Made by a program: the position numbers and the translations under genes
Part shown: positions 15,528 to 23,712 of the stretch, piece by piece
Layout: each line of letters starts with the position of its first letter
Position numbering within the stretch: position 1 is the first letter of the stretch
Assembly: GCA_905214855.1 (NCBI GenBank)
Contig: CAJMNU010000003.1
Location: 1 to 38,429, forward strand
DNA length: 38,429 nt
Direction of reading: 5' to 3'
Source of the DNA: an uncultured bacterium
GTDB taxonomy: Bacteria > Bacillota > Clostridia > Lachnospirales > Lachnospiraceae
Notes under the pieces: model-generated
What the model was told of the DNA's origin: nothing
Seen by the model: only the letters and a program-made list of their open reading frames with translations
Database searches by the model: none

Positions 15528-16943
15528 ATGCGTAAAAAGGAAAAACAGGTACTGATAGGTGCAGCAGTTTTGTTTGCCTGTGTACAGATCCCTAATACAT
15601 ATGCAGCAGAAAAGATTGATATGGTTCGGATTGTAATTGAAGATGTAGGGGATGTGGGGGTTGGAAGTTCCATTGGTGAGGTATTTGTCAGTGAGAATGA
15701 TACAAGGTTTGAAATAAACAATGCCCAGTTTTTAAATGATACTGAGAAGTGGAGAGGTGGAGATATACCAAGAATTCAGATCGATCTGACAGCAGAGGAT
15801 GGATATGTATTTTCCCATAGGGGAGCAGATCATTTTACTATTGGGGGAAAGGACGTTGTATTCAAAAGGGCTTCTATCTATGATAATGGGGAGAGGATGA
15901 TCCTTGAGGCAGTTTTGCCTCGTCTGGAAGGACGTGTGAATCAGGTATCTGGAGTACAATGGGATGGATATACAGCAAACTGGGACGAAGATAGTTTGGC
16001 AGACCGATATGAAATTTGGCTGTATCGCAATAATGAAGTAAAAAATAAGGTAAAAACAGAAGAAAACAGTTATGACTTTTCTGGAAAGATGACTCAAAAA
16101 GGAAATTATAAGTTTCGTGTCCGCAGCCTGTCAGATAGGATAGAGGGGGATTGGTCTGATTTTTCAGATACCTATTATCTGACAGCGGAGGAAGCGGAAG
16201 AAAACAGAGATGATCCATTTGATCTTGGCAATGGACCAATGGGAGATGAGGAACTATTTTCTGGCAATGGACCTGCGGGCGGCAATAAGAATCCGATAGG
16301 AGGAAATGGACCTGCGGGGGGTAATCCCGTTTCTGGCAGCAATCATCCATATGGAAATCATGCTATAGGATATGGCAGCAATGGAAATGATCTTGTTACA
16401 GAGGGATGGGTGATGGGTCAAAGAGGCTGGTGGTATCGCTATTCCAATGGCTCTTTCCCTAGAAACTGTTGGAGAGAGATCAAGGGAAGGATGTATCATT
16501 TTGATGAAAATGGATACCTTATGACCGGATGGCAGGAGGCATGGGATGGCTGGCATTATATTCTTCCTCAGGGAGAAGTAGCAGTGGGCTGGCAGTACAT
16601 CAATGATCTTTGGTATTATCTGGATGAGACAGGCGTGATGCAGACTGGCTGGCAAAAGATTGGGGAGAACTGGTATTATCTGAATGAAAATGGTGTAATG
16701 CAGACTGGCTGGCAGAAATTAAATGGAAACTGGTATTACTTAAATGGTAATGGTATGATGCTGACAGGATTCCAGAATATCAATGAAGTGTGGTATTATT
16801 TTGATGAAACAGGCGTGATGCAGACTGGTTGGCAGAAAGTAGGAAAAGATTGGTATTATATGGATGCCACAGGAGCAAGAGTGCAGGGAGTGTGGACTCC
16901 GGATGGCAAGTTTCTTGGAGAAAATGGTGCTATGATTCGATAA
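15528..16943 (+). CDS. Secreted protein with fibronectin-like domain and cell-wall-binding repeats
   Basis: A 471-residue exported protein. A signal peptide ends near residue 27 (TYAAE). Residues 28-135 form a beta-rich domain I do not recognise. Residues 136-218 look like a fibronectin type III domain (VQWDGYTANWDEDSLADRY, YKFRVRSLSD). Residues 232-290 are a glycine/asparagine-rich linker with three NGPxG units. The C terminus holds seven consecutive 20-residue repeats (315-454) of the choline-binding/glucan-binding type (pattern WQxxxxxWYYLxxxGxMxTG). Such repeats bind teichoic-acid choline or glucans and hold proteins at the cell surface. No catalytic domain is visible, so it may be an adhesin or structural wall protein. 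ATG 15528 follows AAGGAGGTGG. Confidence 0.85.
   Translation: MRKKEKQVLIGAAVLFACVQIPNTYAAEKIDMVRIVIEDVGDVGVGSSIGEVFVSENDTRFEINNAQFLNDTEKWRGGDIPRIQIDLTAEDGYVFSHRGADHFTIGGKDVVFKRASIYDNGERMILEAVLPRLEGRVNQVSGVQWDGYTANWDEDSLADRYEIWLYRNNEVKNKVKTEENSYDFSGKMTQKGNYKFRVRSLSDRIEGDWSDFSDTYYLTAEEAEENRDDPFDLGNGPMGDEELFSGNGPAGGNKNPIGGNGPAGGNPVSGSNHPYGNHAIGYGSNGNDLVTEGWVMGQRGWWYRYSNGSFPRNCWREIKGRMYHFDENGYLMTGWQEAWDGWHYILPQGEVAVGWQYINDLWYYLDETGVMQTGWQKIGENWYYLNENGVMQTGWQKLNGNWYYLNGNGMMLTGFQNINEVWYYFDETGVMQTGWQKVGKDWYYMDATGARVQGVWTPDGKFLGENGAMIR
16470..16889 (+). repeat. Seven in-frame 60-bp coding repeats
   Basis: These encode seven contiguous 20-residue wall-binding repeats. Repeats 3, 4, 5 and 7 are the most alike at both DNA and protein level (for example GVMQTGWQK); the first two are diverged, suggesting older copies. 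Confidence 0.85.
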
Positions 16944-16972
16944 AAAAATGCCTATTCTAAAAAAAAGAAGTA

Positions 16973-16981
16973 TGGTATAAT
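16973..16981 (+). promoter_or_regulatory. Extended -10 promoter of the mannitol dehydrogenase-like gene
   Basis: TGG precedes a perfect TATAAT (16976-16981) with no good -35. The leader of about 87 nt contains a small inverted repeat (17019-17034). Confidence 0.55.
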
Positions 16982-17074
16982 TTGTACAATAAGCGACAAG
17001 GTTAAAAACAGTAAGAGAAGTTATACTGGTAACTAGTAAAAAAACAAATATAATATAAGGAGGAATGGGGGATC

Positions 17075-18691
17075 ATGCTGACATTAAATTTAAAAGAGCT
17101 TGAGAACCGTGCAGAGTGGGAAAAAGCAGGAGTGAAGGTTCCGGGCTTTGATATGGCAAAGATGATTGAGGACACAAAGGAGAATCCTGTATGGCTGCAT
17201 TTTGGATCTGGAAACATTTTTAGAGGTTTCATTGCAAAACTACAGCAGCAGCTTTTGGAGAAAGGTGAGACAACACAGGGAATCATTGCAGGAGAGACAT
17301 TCGATTTTGATATTATCAATAAGATCTATGCACCACATGACAATCTGAGCATCTTAGTAGGTTTAAAGCCGGATGGAAGTATGGACAAGGAGATCATTGC
17401 AAGCATTGCTGAGGGTGTCAAAGCAGATACCAGTGATCCAGTTCAGATCGCAAGACTGAAAGAGATTTTCAGAAATCCAAGTCTTCAGATGGTCAGCTTT
17501 ACCATTACAGAAAAGGGTTATGCATTAAATGACATGAGCGGCAATCTCTCTGGTCTTGTACAGGCTGATATCCAGAATGGTCCAGAACAGGCAAAACATG
17601 CAGTGAGTGTTGTGACAGGTCTTTTGTATGAGCGTTATCAGAATGGTGCAGCTCCGATCGCTATGGTGAGCATGGACAACTGTAGCCATAATGGTGAGAA
17701 ATTAAGAAATTCTGTTATCACAATTGCAAAAGCATGGGTAGAGAATGGAAAGATGGAAGAAGGATTCTTGGCTTATGTAGAGGATGAAAACCGTGTATCT
17801 TTCCCATGGAGTATGATCGATAAGATCACACCAAGACCAGCTAAAGAGGTAGAAGAAGTTCTTACAGAGGCTGGAATTCAGGATATGGCTCCGATCGTGA
17901 CAAGCAGAAATACATTTATCGCACCGTTTGTCAATGCAGAGATCCCACAGTATCTGGTAGTGGAAGATCGTTTCCCGAATGGAAGACCGAAACTGGAAGC
18001 TGCAGGTGTTTATATGACAGACCGTGATACCGTAAATAAGACAGAGAAAATGAAAGTTACCACCTGTCTGAATCCTTTGCATACAGCACTTGCAGTATAT
18101 GGCTGTCTGCTGGGATATAAGAGTATCGCAGCTGAGATGAAAGATGAGCAGTTGGTGAAACTGATTGAGAAGATCGGTTATGTAGAGGGTATGCCGGTTG
18201 TTGTAAATCCGGGTATTCTGGATCCTATGGATTTTATCCATGAAGTTATTGATATGAGACTTCCAAATCCATTTATCCCAGATGCACCACAGAGAATCGC
18301 TACAGATACAAGCCAGAAAGTTCCGGTTCGTTTTGGCGAGACCATTAAGTCCTACATTGCAAGAGAGGATCTGGATGTGACATCCTTAACATATATTCCT
18401 CTGGCGATCGCAGGATGGTGCCGTTATCTGCTTGGTGTGGATGATGCATGTGAAGAGATGGAAGTCAGCAGTGATCCAATGCTTCCTGAGTTAAAGAAAG
18501 CGTTGGAGGGCGTGACAGTAGGCAATCCAGACAGTTGTGGAGATGCTTTGAAACCAATCCTTTCCAATCCGGTATTGTTTACAGTAGATCTTTATGAAAT
18601 CGGTTTGGGAGAAAAAGTAGAAGGCATGTTCAAAGAGATGTTAGCTGGAAAAGGTGCTGTGAGAGCAACTTTAGTAAAATATCTTGGATAA
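17075..18691 (+). CDS. Mannitol dehydrogenase family oxidoreductase (fructuronate reductase-like)
   Basis: A 538-residue NAD(P)-dependent polyol-specific long-chain dehydrogenase. The N-terminal Rossmann region begins with WLHFGSGNIFRGF. Conserved family motifs include VSMDNCSHNGEKL, FPWSMIDKITPRP and the catalytic K-N-H segment KVTTCLNPLHTALA. Family members reduce fructuronate or tagaturonate (hexuronate catabolism) or oxidise mannitol, arabinitol or sorbitol. The length is closer to uronate reductases of Firmicutes, but I cannot fix the substrate. AAGGAGG at 17057-17063 precedes ATG 17075 by 11 nt. The gene is monocistronic, with no uxaC or uxuA nearby, and ends at a strong terminator. Confidence 0.88.
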   Translation: MLTLNLKELENRAEWEKAGVKVPGFDMAKMIEDTKENPVWLHFGSGNIFRGFIAKLQQQLLEKGETTQGIIAGETFDFDIINKIYAPHDNLSILVGLKPDGSMDKEIIASIAEGVKADTSDPVQIARLKEIFRNPSLQMVSFTITEKGYALNDMSGNLSGLVQADIQNGPEQAKHAVSVVTGLLYERYQNGAAPIAMVSMDNCSHNGEKLRNSVITIAKAWVENGKMEEGFLAYVEDENRVSFPWSMIDKITPRPAKEVEEVLTEAGIQDMAPIVTSRNTFIAPFVNAEIPQYLVVEDRFPNGRPKLEAAGVYMTDRDTVNKTEKMKVTTCLNPLHTALAVYGCLLGYKSIAAEMKDEQLVKLIEKIGYVEGMPVVVNPGILDPMDFIHEVIDMRLPNPFIPDAPQRIATDTSQKVPVRFGETIKSYIAREDLDVTSLTYIPLAIAGWCRYLLGVDDACEEMEVSSDPMLPELKKALEGVTVGNPDSCGDALKPILSNPVLFTVDLYEIGLGEKVEGMFKEMLAGKGAVRATLVKYLG

Positions 18692-18723
18692 TATGATAGT
18701 AAAATAGCAATTTGTTGAAAGAA

Positions 18724-18765
18724 AAGCCCTGTTTTACAGTTTTGTGTAGCTGTAAAACAGGGCTT
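18724..18765. terminator. Bidirectional terminator between convergent genes
   Basis: A perfect 16-bp stem (18724-18739 with 18750-18765) and a 10-nt loop. T-rich sequence lies on both exits, more strongly on the minus-strand side, so it can end both the dehydrogenase and the GH3 transcripts. Confidence 0.85.
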
Positions 18766-18849
18766 ATGCTATCTTTTGTTTTATATGGTTTTTATGAATT
18801 TTTTGTCTTCAGCATTATTTCATCTTATATTTGATGAAAGGAGATTCTT

Positions 18850-21612
18850 TTAATTAATTTGGAAAAATTTTAATTCTCTGCATTCACTGCCTGCCATTCC
18901 AAAGGCAATCTTGAGATAAAAATGTCCCGGACGCAAAGTGATTTCTTTTTCCATACAGATCCATTGTGCCTGAGTATCATGCACCATGAAAGTTGTCAGC
19001 AGGTTGCTGCCACGGAAAACGCTGACAGGAAGCTGTGCCAGATCTGGAGCAGTAGCCCTTACATGCAGTTCCATACGGTATGTTCCGCCATGAGGGGCAT
19101 AGAGTGGGAACACGATCTGTTTGCCACGACTGGTATCCACACCTTCAAGGGAAAGGGAGATTTTATCTTCTAAGATCTGTTCTCCTTCAATGGATGCATC
19201 CAAGAGATCTGCATTGGCATTATCATCATCTGAATCAGCGGACAGAAAAGCAGGAGATTGAAGAAGAAAATGGCAGATATTGGAGGCACAGCGCTGGAGT
19301 TCTCCTATTGTAAGAGAGCCATCTGCCAGAGATTCTTCTAAGTTATCATGGGCAGTGTTTTTATATGCATCTTCTACAACCATATAGACATCATTTTGTG
19401 CCCTGACCATCGCACGGGTATTGCTCTTGGAAGATGGACCACCTTCTTCATTCATATCAGCCCACCAGTCTGTCATAACAAGCCCATGAAATCCCCACTG
19501 ATCTCTTAGGATTGTGGTATTCAGATCATAGTTTCCTGCTGCCCATATGCCGTTGATAGCGTTATAACTTGTCATGATAGAGCGTGCATTTCCCTCTTTT
19601 ACTGCTATCTCAAAAGGTTTGAGATAGATTTCACGCAGAGCACGTTCAGAAACGACAGAATTATTTTCGTGGCGTGCAGTCTCCTGATTATTGCAGCAGA
19701 AGTGTTTGATCGTACCAGTTGCATTGGTGTGGTGAAGTCCTCTTAATTCAGCAGAAGCGAGTTCTCCTGTCAGATATGGATCTTCTGAGAAATACTCAAA
19801 ATTACGTCCATTTAACGGATGGCGATGGATATTGATTCCAGGTCCTAGGATAGTATCAATATGGTTTTTTTCCAGTTCCTGTCCCTGACAGATAAACAGT
19901 TCTTCTGCAAGTTCAATGTTCCAGGTACATGCAATTGCAGTACCATTTGGAATGCTGGTTGCTTCTGTGCCACAGTCCATACGGATACCGGACGGACCGT
20001 CAGAGCAGCATCCGGCAGGGATACCATAAGACTGCAAAGACGGGGTAAGACCTCCAATTGCAGAAGCCGTTCCGGGAGTAACTTTAGGACTGCACATTCC
20101 CTCACCACGCACAATACACATCAGATCCTGAGGGGAAAGCTGTGCGATAAAATCCTGCATGGAGACAGTGTTGTTTGCCACATCAGATAGTGTATAAGAG
20201 GCGTTATGTTCTTTGCAGGTAAAAGGTGCAGGACGGCGGGATGCGATACGTTCTGCCAGATTGTAGGAACGTGTTGGTACATCTTCATGCCCCTCATGAT
20301 ATACATGGGAGTCAGAAGTCATCAAAGGTTTCAGGCGTTGGAATGGCTGTACAGGTGACAGTGCTTCCTCCAAAGATTCCGATACAAGAAGAGTCGGGAT
20401 TGTCACAGAGAAAATACAGGATGTTTCTCTTACGTTCGTTCCCATAAAAATATCATACTGTCCTTCTTCCAGAACCCAGCAGGATTTGTGTCCTGTAACA
20501 CCACTGTCATCATAGGAAGCCATGCAGGAGATTGGAAAGCTCAAATGCAGGATCTGGATTTCACCGGGAGCGAGAAGACGGGTTTTTTGGAATGCAGCAA
20601 GAATCTTTGCCGGTTTTCCGAGACTTCCCTGAGGTGCACCAAAATAAATCTGTACTACCTCTTTACCAGATACAGTACCTGTATTCTTTACAGAAATCAG
20701 AAGATCGATCTGATCGGAAACGGAAGGAGCTGCTAAATCTGCGCCATGTGACAGAGAGGTACGCAGACATGTAGTTGCAAATGTAGTATAGGAAAGACCA
20801 AAACCAAATGGATATAAAACCTTATCTGGTGCGAATGTTTCAAAGTAGCGATAGCCAACATAGATATCTTCTTCATAGGTATTTGATTTTGGATCGCCAA
20901 AGTTTTTATGAGATGGATAGTCTTCGATGGAACGTGCAATGGTATCACTGAGTTTACCACACGGAGATGTTTTTCCTGTCAGGACATCTGTCACACCATT
21001 TCCACCTTCCATACCGCCCTGCCATACATAGAGCACTGCGGGAACATGGAATTCTTCTACCCAAGACATATCAATGATATTGCCAACATTGAGAAGTACA
21101 GCAGCACGCTTGAAATGAGCACAGACTTTTTTAATCATATCTTTTTCTGTATCTGTCAGAAGATAACTTCCGGGAGTCAGTGTACTGTCCTGATCTTCTC
21201 CGGCGGTCCGTCCGATCACAATGAGAGCTGCATCAGACTGGGATGCTGCTTGTTTTACCAGTTCATCTGTCAGAGGCATTTCTTCCTGAGACCATGGTTC
21301 TTGAGCCCAACCAGTTCCGTTGTCAAAAGGATGGCTGGCGATCCATGTCTGATAAATATTTGCAAGTTCCTGATTGATGGAAACTTGTCCACTTGCGGCA
21401 AGCCCTTCTGGGATGGATACGACATAAGGTACATTGACGAGACCTCCGGATCCAGTTCCACTTTTGTAATATGTAGTTTGGATGCGTCCAAAAATAGATA
21501 CTGTCTCATTTGGACAAAGCGGAAGTGTCTGGTGATCATTTTTGATGAGAACTGCGCTTTCAGCAGCAACAGTTCTTGCTAAAGTGTAGAATGTGTCCTG
21601 ATAAACTTCCAT
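18850..21612 (-). CDS. Glycoside hydrolase family 3 enzyme with swapped domain order
   Basis: A 920-residue GH3 enzyme (beta-glucosidase or beta-xylosidase type) with no signal peptide, so probably intracellular. The usual C-terminal alpha/beta domain comes first (about 1-290: AAESAVLIKNDHQTLPL, VIGRTAGEDQD, WQGGMEGGNGVTDVLTG), then a fibronectin-like domain (about 300-420, VVQIYFGAPQGS). The usual N-terminal TIM barrel is last (about 480-800: CSDGPSGIRMD, NIHRHPLNGRNFEYFSEDP, TIKHFCCNNQE). The catalytic nucleophile is D715 in VMTDWWADM. The C-terminal ~100 residues look like an extra beta-sandwich, perhaps carbohydrate-binding. This swapped order is known for rumen GH3 enzymes such as BglA of Butyrivibrio and Ruminococcus albus. 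Start ATG 21612 has GGAGGGT upstream; the frame runs open to 22038, but that stretch is intergenic. Confidence 0.92.
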   Translation of the reverse strand: MEVYQDTFYTLARTVAAESAVLIKNDHQTLPLCPNETVSIFGRIQTTYYKSGTGSGGLVNVPYVVSIPEGLAASGQVSINQELANIYQTWIASHPFDNGTGWAQEPWSQEEMPLTDELVKQAASQSDAALIVIGRTAGEDQDSTLTPGSYLLTDTEKDMIKKVCAHFKRAAVLLNVGNIIDMSWVEEFHVPAVLYVWQGGMEGGNGVTDVLTGKTSPCGKLSDTIARSIEDYPSHKNFGDPKSNTYEEDIYVGYRYFETFAPDKVLYPFGFGLSYTTFATTCLRTSLSHGADLAAPSVSDQIDLLISVKNTGTVSGKEVVQIYFGAPQGSLGKPAKILAAFQKTRLLAPGEIQILHLSFPISCMASYDDSGVTGHKSCWVLEEGQYDIFMGTNVRETSCIFSVTIPTLLVSESLEEALSPVQPFQRLKPLMTSDSHVYHEGHEDVPTRSYNLAERIASRRPAPFTCKEHNASYTLSDVANNTVSMQDFIAQLSPQDLMCIVRGEGMCSPKVTPGTASAIGGLTPSLQSYGIPAGCCSDGPSGIRMDCGTEATSIPNGTAIACTWNIELAEELFICQGQELEKNHIDTILGPGINIHRHPLNGRNFEYFSEDPYLTGELASAELRGLHHTNATGTIKHFCCNNQETARHENNSVVSERALREIYLKPFEIAVKEGNARSIMTSYNAINGIWAAGNYDLNTTILRDQWGFHGLVMTDWWADMNEEGGPSSKSNTRAMVRAQNDVYMVVEDAYKNTAHDNLEESLADGSLTIGELQRCASNICHFLLQSPAFLSADSDDDNANADLLDASIEGEQILEDKISLSLEGVDTSRGKQIVFPLYAPHGGTYRMELHVRATAPDLAQLPVSVFRGSNLLTTFMVHDTQAQWICMEKEITLRPGHFYLKIAFGMAGSECRELKFFQIN

Positions 21613-21688
21613 AAAAACCCTCCGTATATATGATAGTAGTAACCTTGAAGAAAGAAAACCAGCAGTTGGATTCTTTCTTGTTAGCGCA

Positions 21689-21717
21689 ACTATAGCACAA
21701 TAGAGTAACAGAGTCAA
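21689..21717 (-). promoter_or_regulatory. Promoter of the GH3 gene
   Basis: On the minus strand TTGACT (21712-21717), 17 bp, then TATAGT (21689-21694) preceded by TGC. A GCGC-centred element (TTAGCGCAA, 21681-21689) covers the predicted start and could be a LacI-family operator. Confidence 0.7.
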
Positions 21718-21827
21718 AGGGGATTTGAATTGTATTTTTGTAAAGGGAAAAAACGGAGAAATTTTTAAAAAAAGACGAGAATATATAAAATGTAGAGGTA
21801 TAAGATTGGAATAGTCAGATAATTTAT

Positions 21828-21923
21828 TTATCCACATATCCACAAATTGAATATGATCGTATTTGTGAGAATTTTTCGGGATTTTTAGAATAATCCACTG
21901 AGTTATCCACAAAGTTATCCACA
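21828..21923 (+). promoter_or_regulatory. DnaA-box cluster, left
   Basis: Three perfect TTATCCACA boxes (21828-21836, 21903-21911, 21915-21923) and one single-mismatch box (ATATCCACA, 21836-21844) are all in the same orientation. The last two are 12 bp apart, about one helical turn. The surrounding DNA is AT-rich. Confidence 0.75.
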
Positions 21924-22014
21924 AAGAATTTTGTTGAAATAACAGATAAAAACAAAGCAGAATGAAATTTGCATGAATTGTGTCAAACAATTTAGAAACA
22001 TATGAAAAAATCGT

Positions 22015-22043
22015 TGAAACTTTACAGAAAAAAAGCACGTCTA
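22015..22043 (+). promoter_or_regulatory. ECF sigma factor promoter (autoregulatory)
   Basis: TGAAAC (22015-22020, extended by TTT), a 17-bp spacer and CGTCTA (22038-22043). These are the -35 and -10 elements used by Bacillus-type ECF factors such as SigV and SigX. It is the only such pair I found in the window and lies upstream of the sigma factor gene, implying self-activation. Confidence 0.82.
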
Positions 22044-22177
22044 AAGAGAGAAGGAAACAAAAAAGAAATCTATTTCTCTATCTCTATGGAAGAATGGAAT
22101 GAGAAAAGTGGTTGTTATCTAAATGCTGTAAAACTAAGAAGAAAAGAGATTAGTAGCAAAAGAAAGAGAGGAGAGCA

Positions 22178-22684
22178 ATGGAACAAGAATTGTCAATAGA
22201 GAAACAGGCAGAGAGGTTGTTGCTGGATAATTATGACAAATATTACAGATTGGCTTTCAGTTATATGAAAAATGAAGAGGATGCACTGGATGTAGTACAA
22301 GAGAGTGCATATAAGGTGATGAAGGGGTGCAGGAATGTAAAACAGCCAGAGTATCTTGGAAGCTGGATATACCGTATTGTTATCAATACTTCGCTGGATT
22401 TTTTGAGAAAACAAAAGCATGAGACTGTCACAGAGGAGATGCCTGATATTGGTGTGGAAGACTACTATCAAGATTGGGATTTGAGAGATATCTTAAACCG
22501 ACTGAGTGAACAGGAACGAACGATCATTATACTGCGTTATTTTGAAGAAGAAAAACTGGAGGACATTGCTCGGATCGTGGGAGAAAATATTAACACAGTG
22601 AAAACACGCTTGTATCGGACTTTGAAGAAAATGAAGATGGAATTGGAAGCAGAAGCAGTATTTGAGAGGGGGAGAATGGCATGA
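22178..22684 (+). CDS. ECF-type RNA polymerase sigma factor (SigV-like)
   Basis: A 168-residue sigma-70 family factor with only regions 2 and 4. Region 2 includes YYRLAFSYMKNEEDALDVVQESAYKVM and the -10 recognition part LGSWIYRIVINTSLDFLRK. Region 4 includes LSEQERTIIILRYFEEEKLEDIARIVGENINTVKTRLYR, a helix-turn-helix that reads the -35. GAGGAG precedes ATG 22178. The stop overlaps the next start by 4 nt (ATGA), coupling it to the RsiV-like anti-sigma gene. In Bacillus and Clostridioides, SigV responds to lysozyme; assigning the same signal here is inference from the partner. Confidence 0.92.
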   Translation: MEQELSIEKQAERLLLDNYDKYYRLAFSYMKNEEDALDVVQESAYKVMKGCRNVKQPEYLGSWIYRIVINTSLDFLRKQKHETVTEEMPDIGVEDYYQDWDLRDILNRLSEQERTIIILRYFEEEKLEDIARIVGENINTVKTRLYRTLKKMKMELEAEAVFERGRMA

Positions 22685-23685
22685 CAGAAAACGGACAGGA
22701 GAAAATAGAGCGATTAAAAATGGAATATAAATCTATACAAGTTCCTAACGAGGCAAAACAGAGGATCAGTTTGGGGATTCAGAAAGCAAAAGAGGAAATG
22801 GAAGAGAATGAGCAAAAGCAGAAAATAAAGGAAGCAATGCAAAAAGGTATTGAAAAAGCAGAAAACGAACAGAGGCAGGAGTGCCAAGAACAAAAACAGC
22901 CAAATAAGATCATTTATATAGAAGAAAAAGGAAAGAGACAGTTGTTGAGAAATATCATAAAAAAGACTGGAATGACGGCAGTGGCAGCTCTGGTTGCGAT
23001 CACAGTCCTTACGAATAGTAATGCTCAAATAGCCAATGCTATGGAGAGGATTCCTGTGATCGGTGCAATAGCCAAGGTAGTGACCTTCCGTGAATATAAG
23101 GAAGAAAGCAAAAATTTTGAAGCGAATGTCCAGATCCCACAGATCGCACAAGAGGATGGAAAGACACTTGCGGCAAACCAGTCTATCCAAGAATATGCAC
23201 AAGAGTTGATTGCTTCCTATGAGGCGGAATTAAAGGAAAGTCAGGGAGAAGGACATTATTCTTTGAATTCGAGTTATGAGGTGGCATTTGAAAATGAGAA
23301 GTATGTGTGTATCCGTATTAATACAGAGATCATCATGGCATCTGGAAGTAATTTTGTGAAAGTGTTTACGGTGGATAAGGAAACAGGAGCAGCTATTTCT
23401 CTTTCAGAATTCCTTGGAAACAAGGAAGAACTTTTGGAGAATATTAGCACGAATATCAAAGAACAGATGAAAAAACAGATGGAGGAAGATGACAATGTAT
23501 TTTATTATTACCAGACAGAACATCCAGAAGATGATTTTCAGGGTCTGACAGGGGAGGAGAGTTATTATTTTACAGAAAATAAAGAACTGGTTATCAGTTT
23601 TGACGAATATGAGGTGGCACCGGGATATATGGGAGCAGTCAGCTTTGTAATCCCCAAAGAGGTGACAGGAGATTTGATCAAATAA
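22681..23685 (+). CDS. RsiV-like transmembrane anti-sigma factor
   Basis: A 334-residue single-pass membrane protein. The cytoplasmic part (1-95) is highly charged with a long glutamate/lysine/glutamine-rich helix (about 35-75), suited to binding the sigma factor. A hydrophobic segment (about 97-112) ends with AQIANA, a signal-peptidase-type site near residues 115-120. The extracellular part (about 125-334) resembles the paired DUF4163/DUF3298 domains of RsiV (EYAQELIASYEAEL, LVISFDEYEVAPGYMGAVSFVIP). In Bacillus, RsiV binds lysozyme outside the cell, is cut by signal peptidase and then inside the membrane, releasing SigV. The gene overlaps the sigma gene by 4 nt. No oatA or dlt gene follows, so the regulated targets lie elsewhere. 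Confidence 0.87.
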   Translation: MTENGQEKIERLKMEYKSIQVPNEAKQRISLGIQKAKEEMEENEQKQKIKEAMQKGIEKAENEQRQECQEQKQPNKIIYIEEKGKRQLLRNIIKKTGMTAVAALVAITVLTNSNAQIANAMERIPVIGAIAKVVTFREYKEESKNFEANVQIPQIAQEDGKTLAANQSIQEYAQELIASYEAELKESQGEGHYSLNSSYEVAFENEKYVCIRINTEIIMASGSNFVKVFTVDKETGAAISLSEFLGNKEELLENISTNIKEQMKKQMEEDDNVFYYYQTEHPEDDFQGLTGEESYYFTENKELVISFDEYEVAPGYMGAVSFVIPKEVTGDLIK

Positions 23686-23712
23686 ATGGATTTTCAGTAA
23701 GAAAAATCAAAG

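Larger units (their letters stand above)
21613..22177. other. 565-bp divergent intergenic region
   Basis: This AT-rich gap between GH3 and the sigma factor gene contains the GH3 promoter (21689-21717), a DnaA-box cluster (21828-21923) and an ECF promoter (22015-22043). I see no convincing gene in it. The GH3 reading frame stays open through part of it on the minus strand, and a short plus-strand frame (22002-22199) is rich in lysine and overlaps the ECF promoter. Confidence 0.7.

Noticed and set aside
16470..16889. CRISPR or non-coding tandem repeat
   Set aside because: The 60-bp periodicity is in frame and encodes wall-binding repeats; there are no spacers.
17702..18241. A 179-codon ORF antisense to the dehydrogenase gene
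   Set aside because: Composition is biased (many His, Ile, Cys), with no ribosome site. It is a shadow of a well-conserved gene.
21613..22038. N-terminal extension of the GH3 protein by 142 residues
   Set aside because: The frame is open, but the segment covers the GH3 promoter and the DnaA boxes. ATG 21612 has a GGAGGGT ribosome site and directly precedes the conserved GH3 domain.
22002..22199. A 65-codon plus-strand ORF upstream of the sigma factor gene
   Set aside because: It contains the ECF promoter, has no ribosome site and overlaps the sigma factor start.
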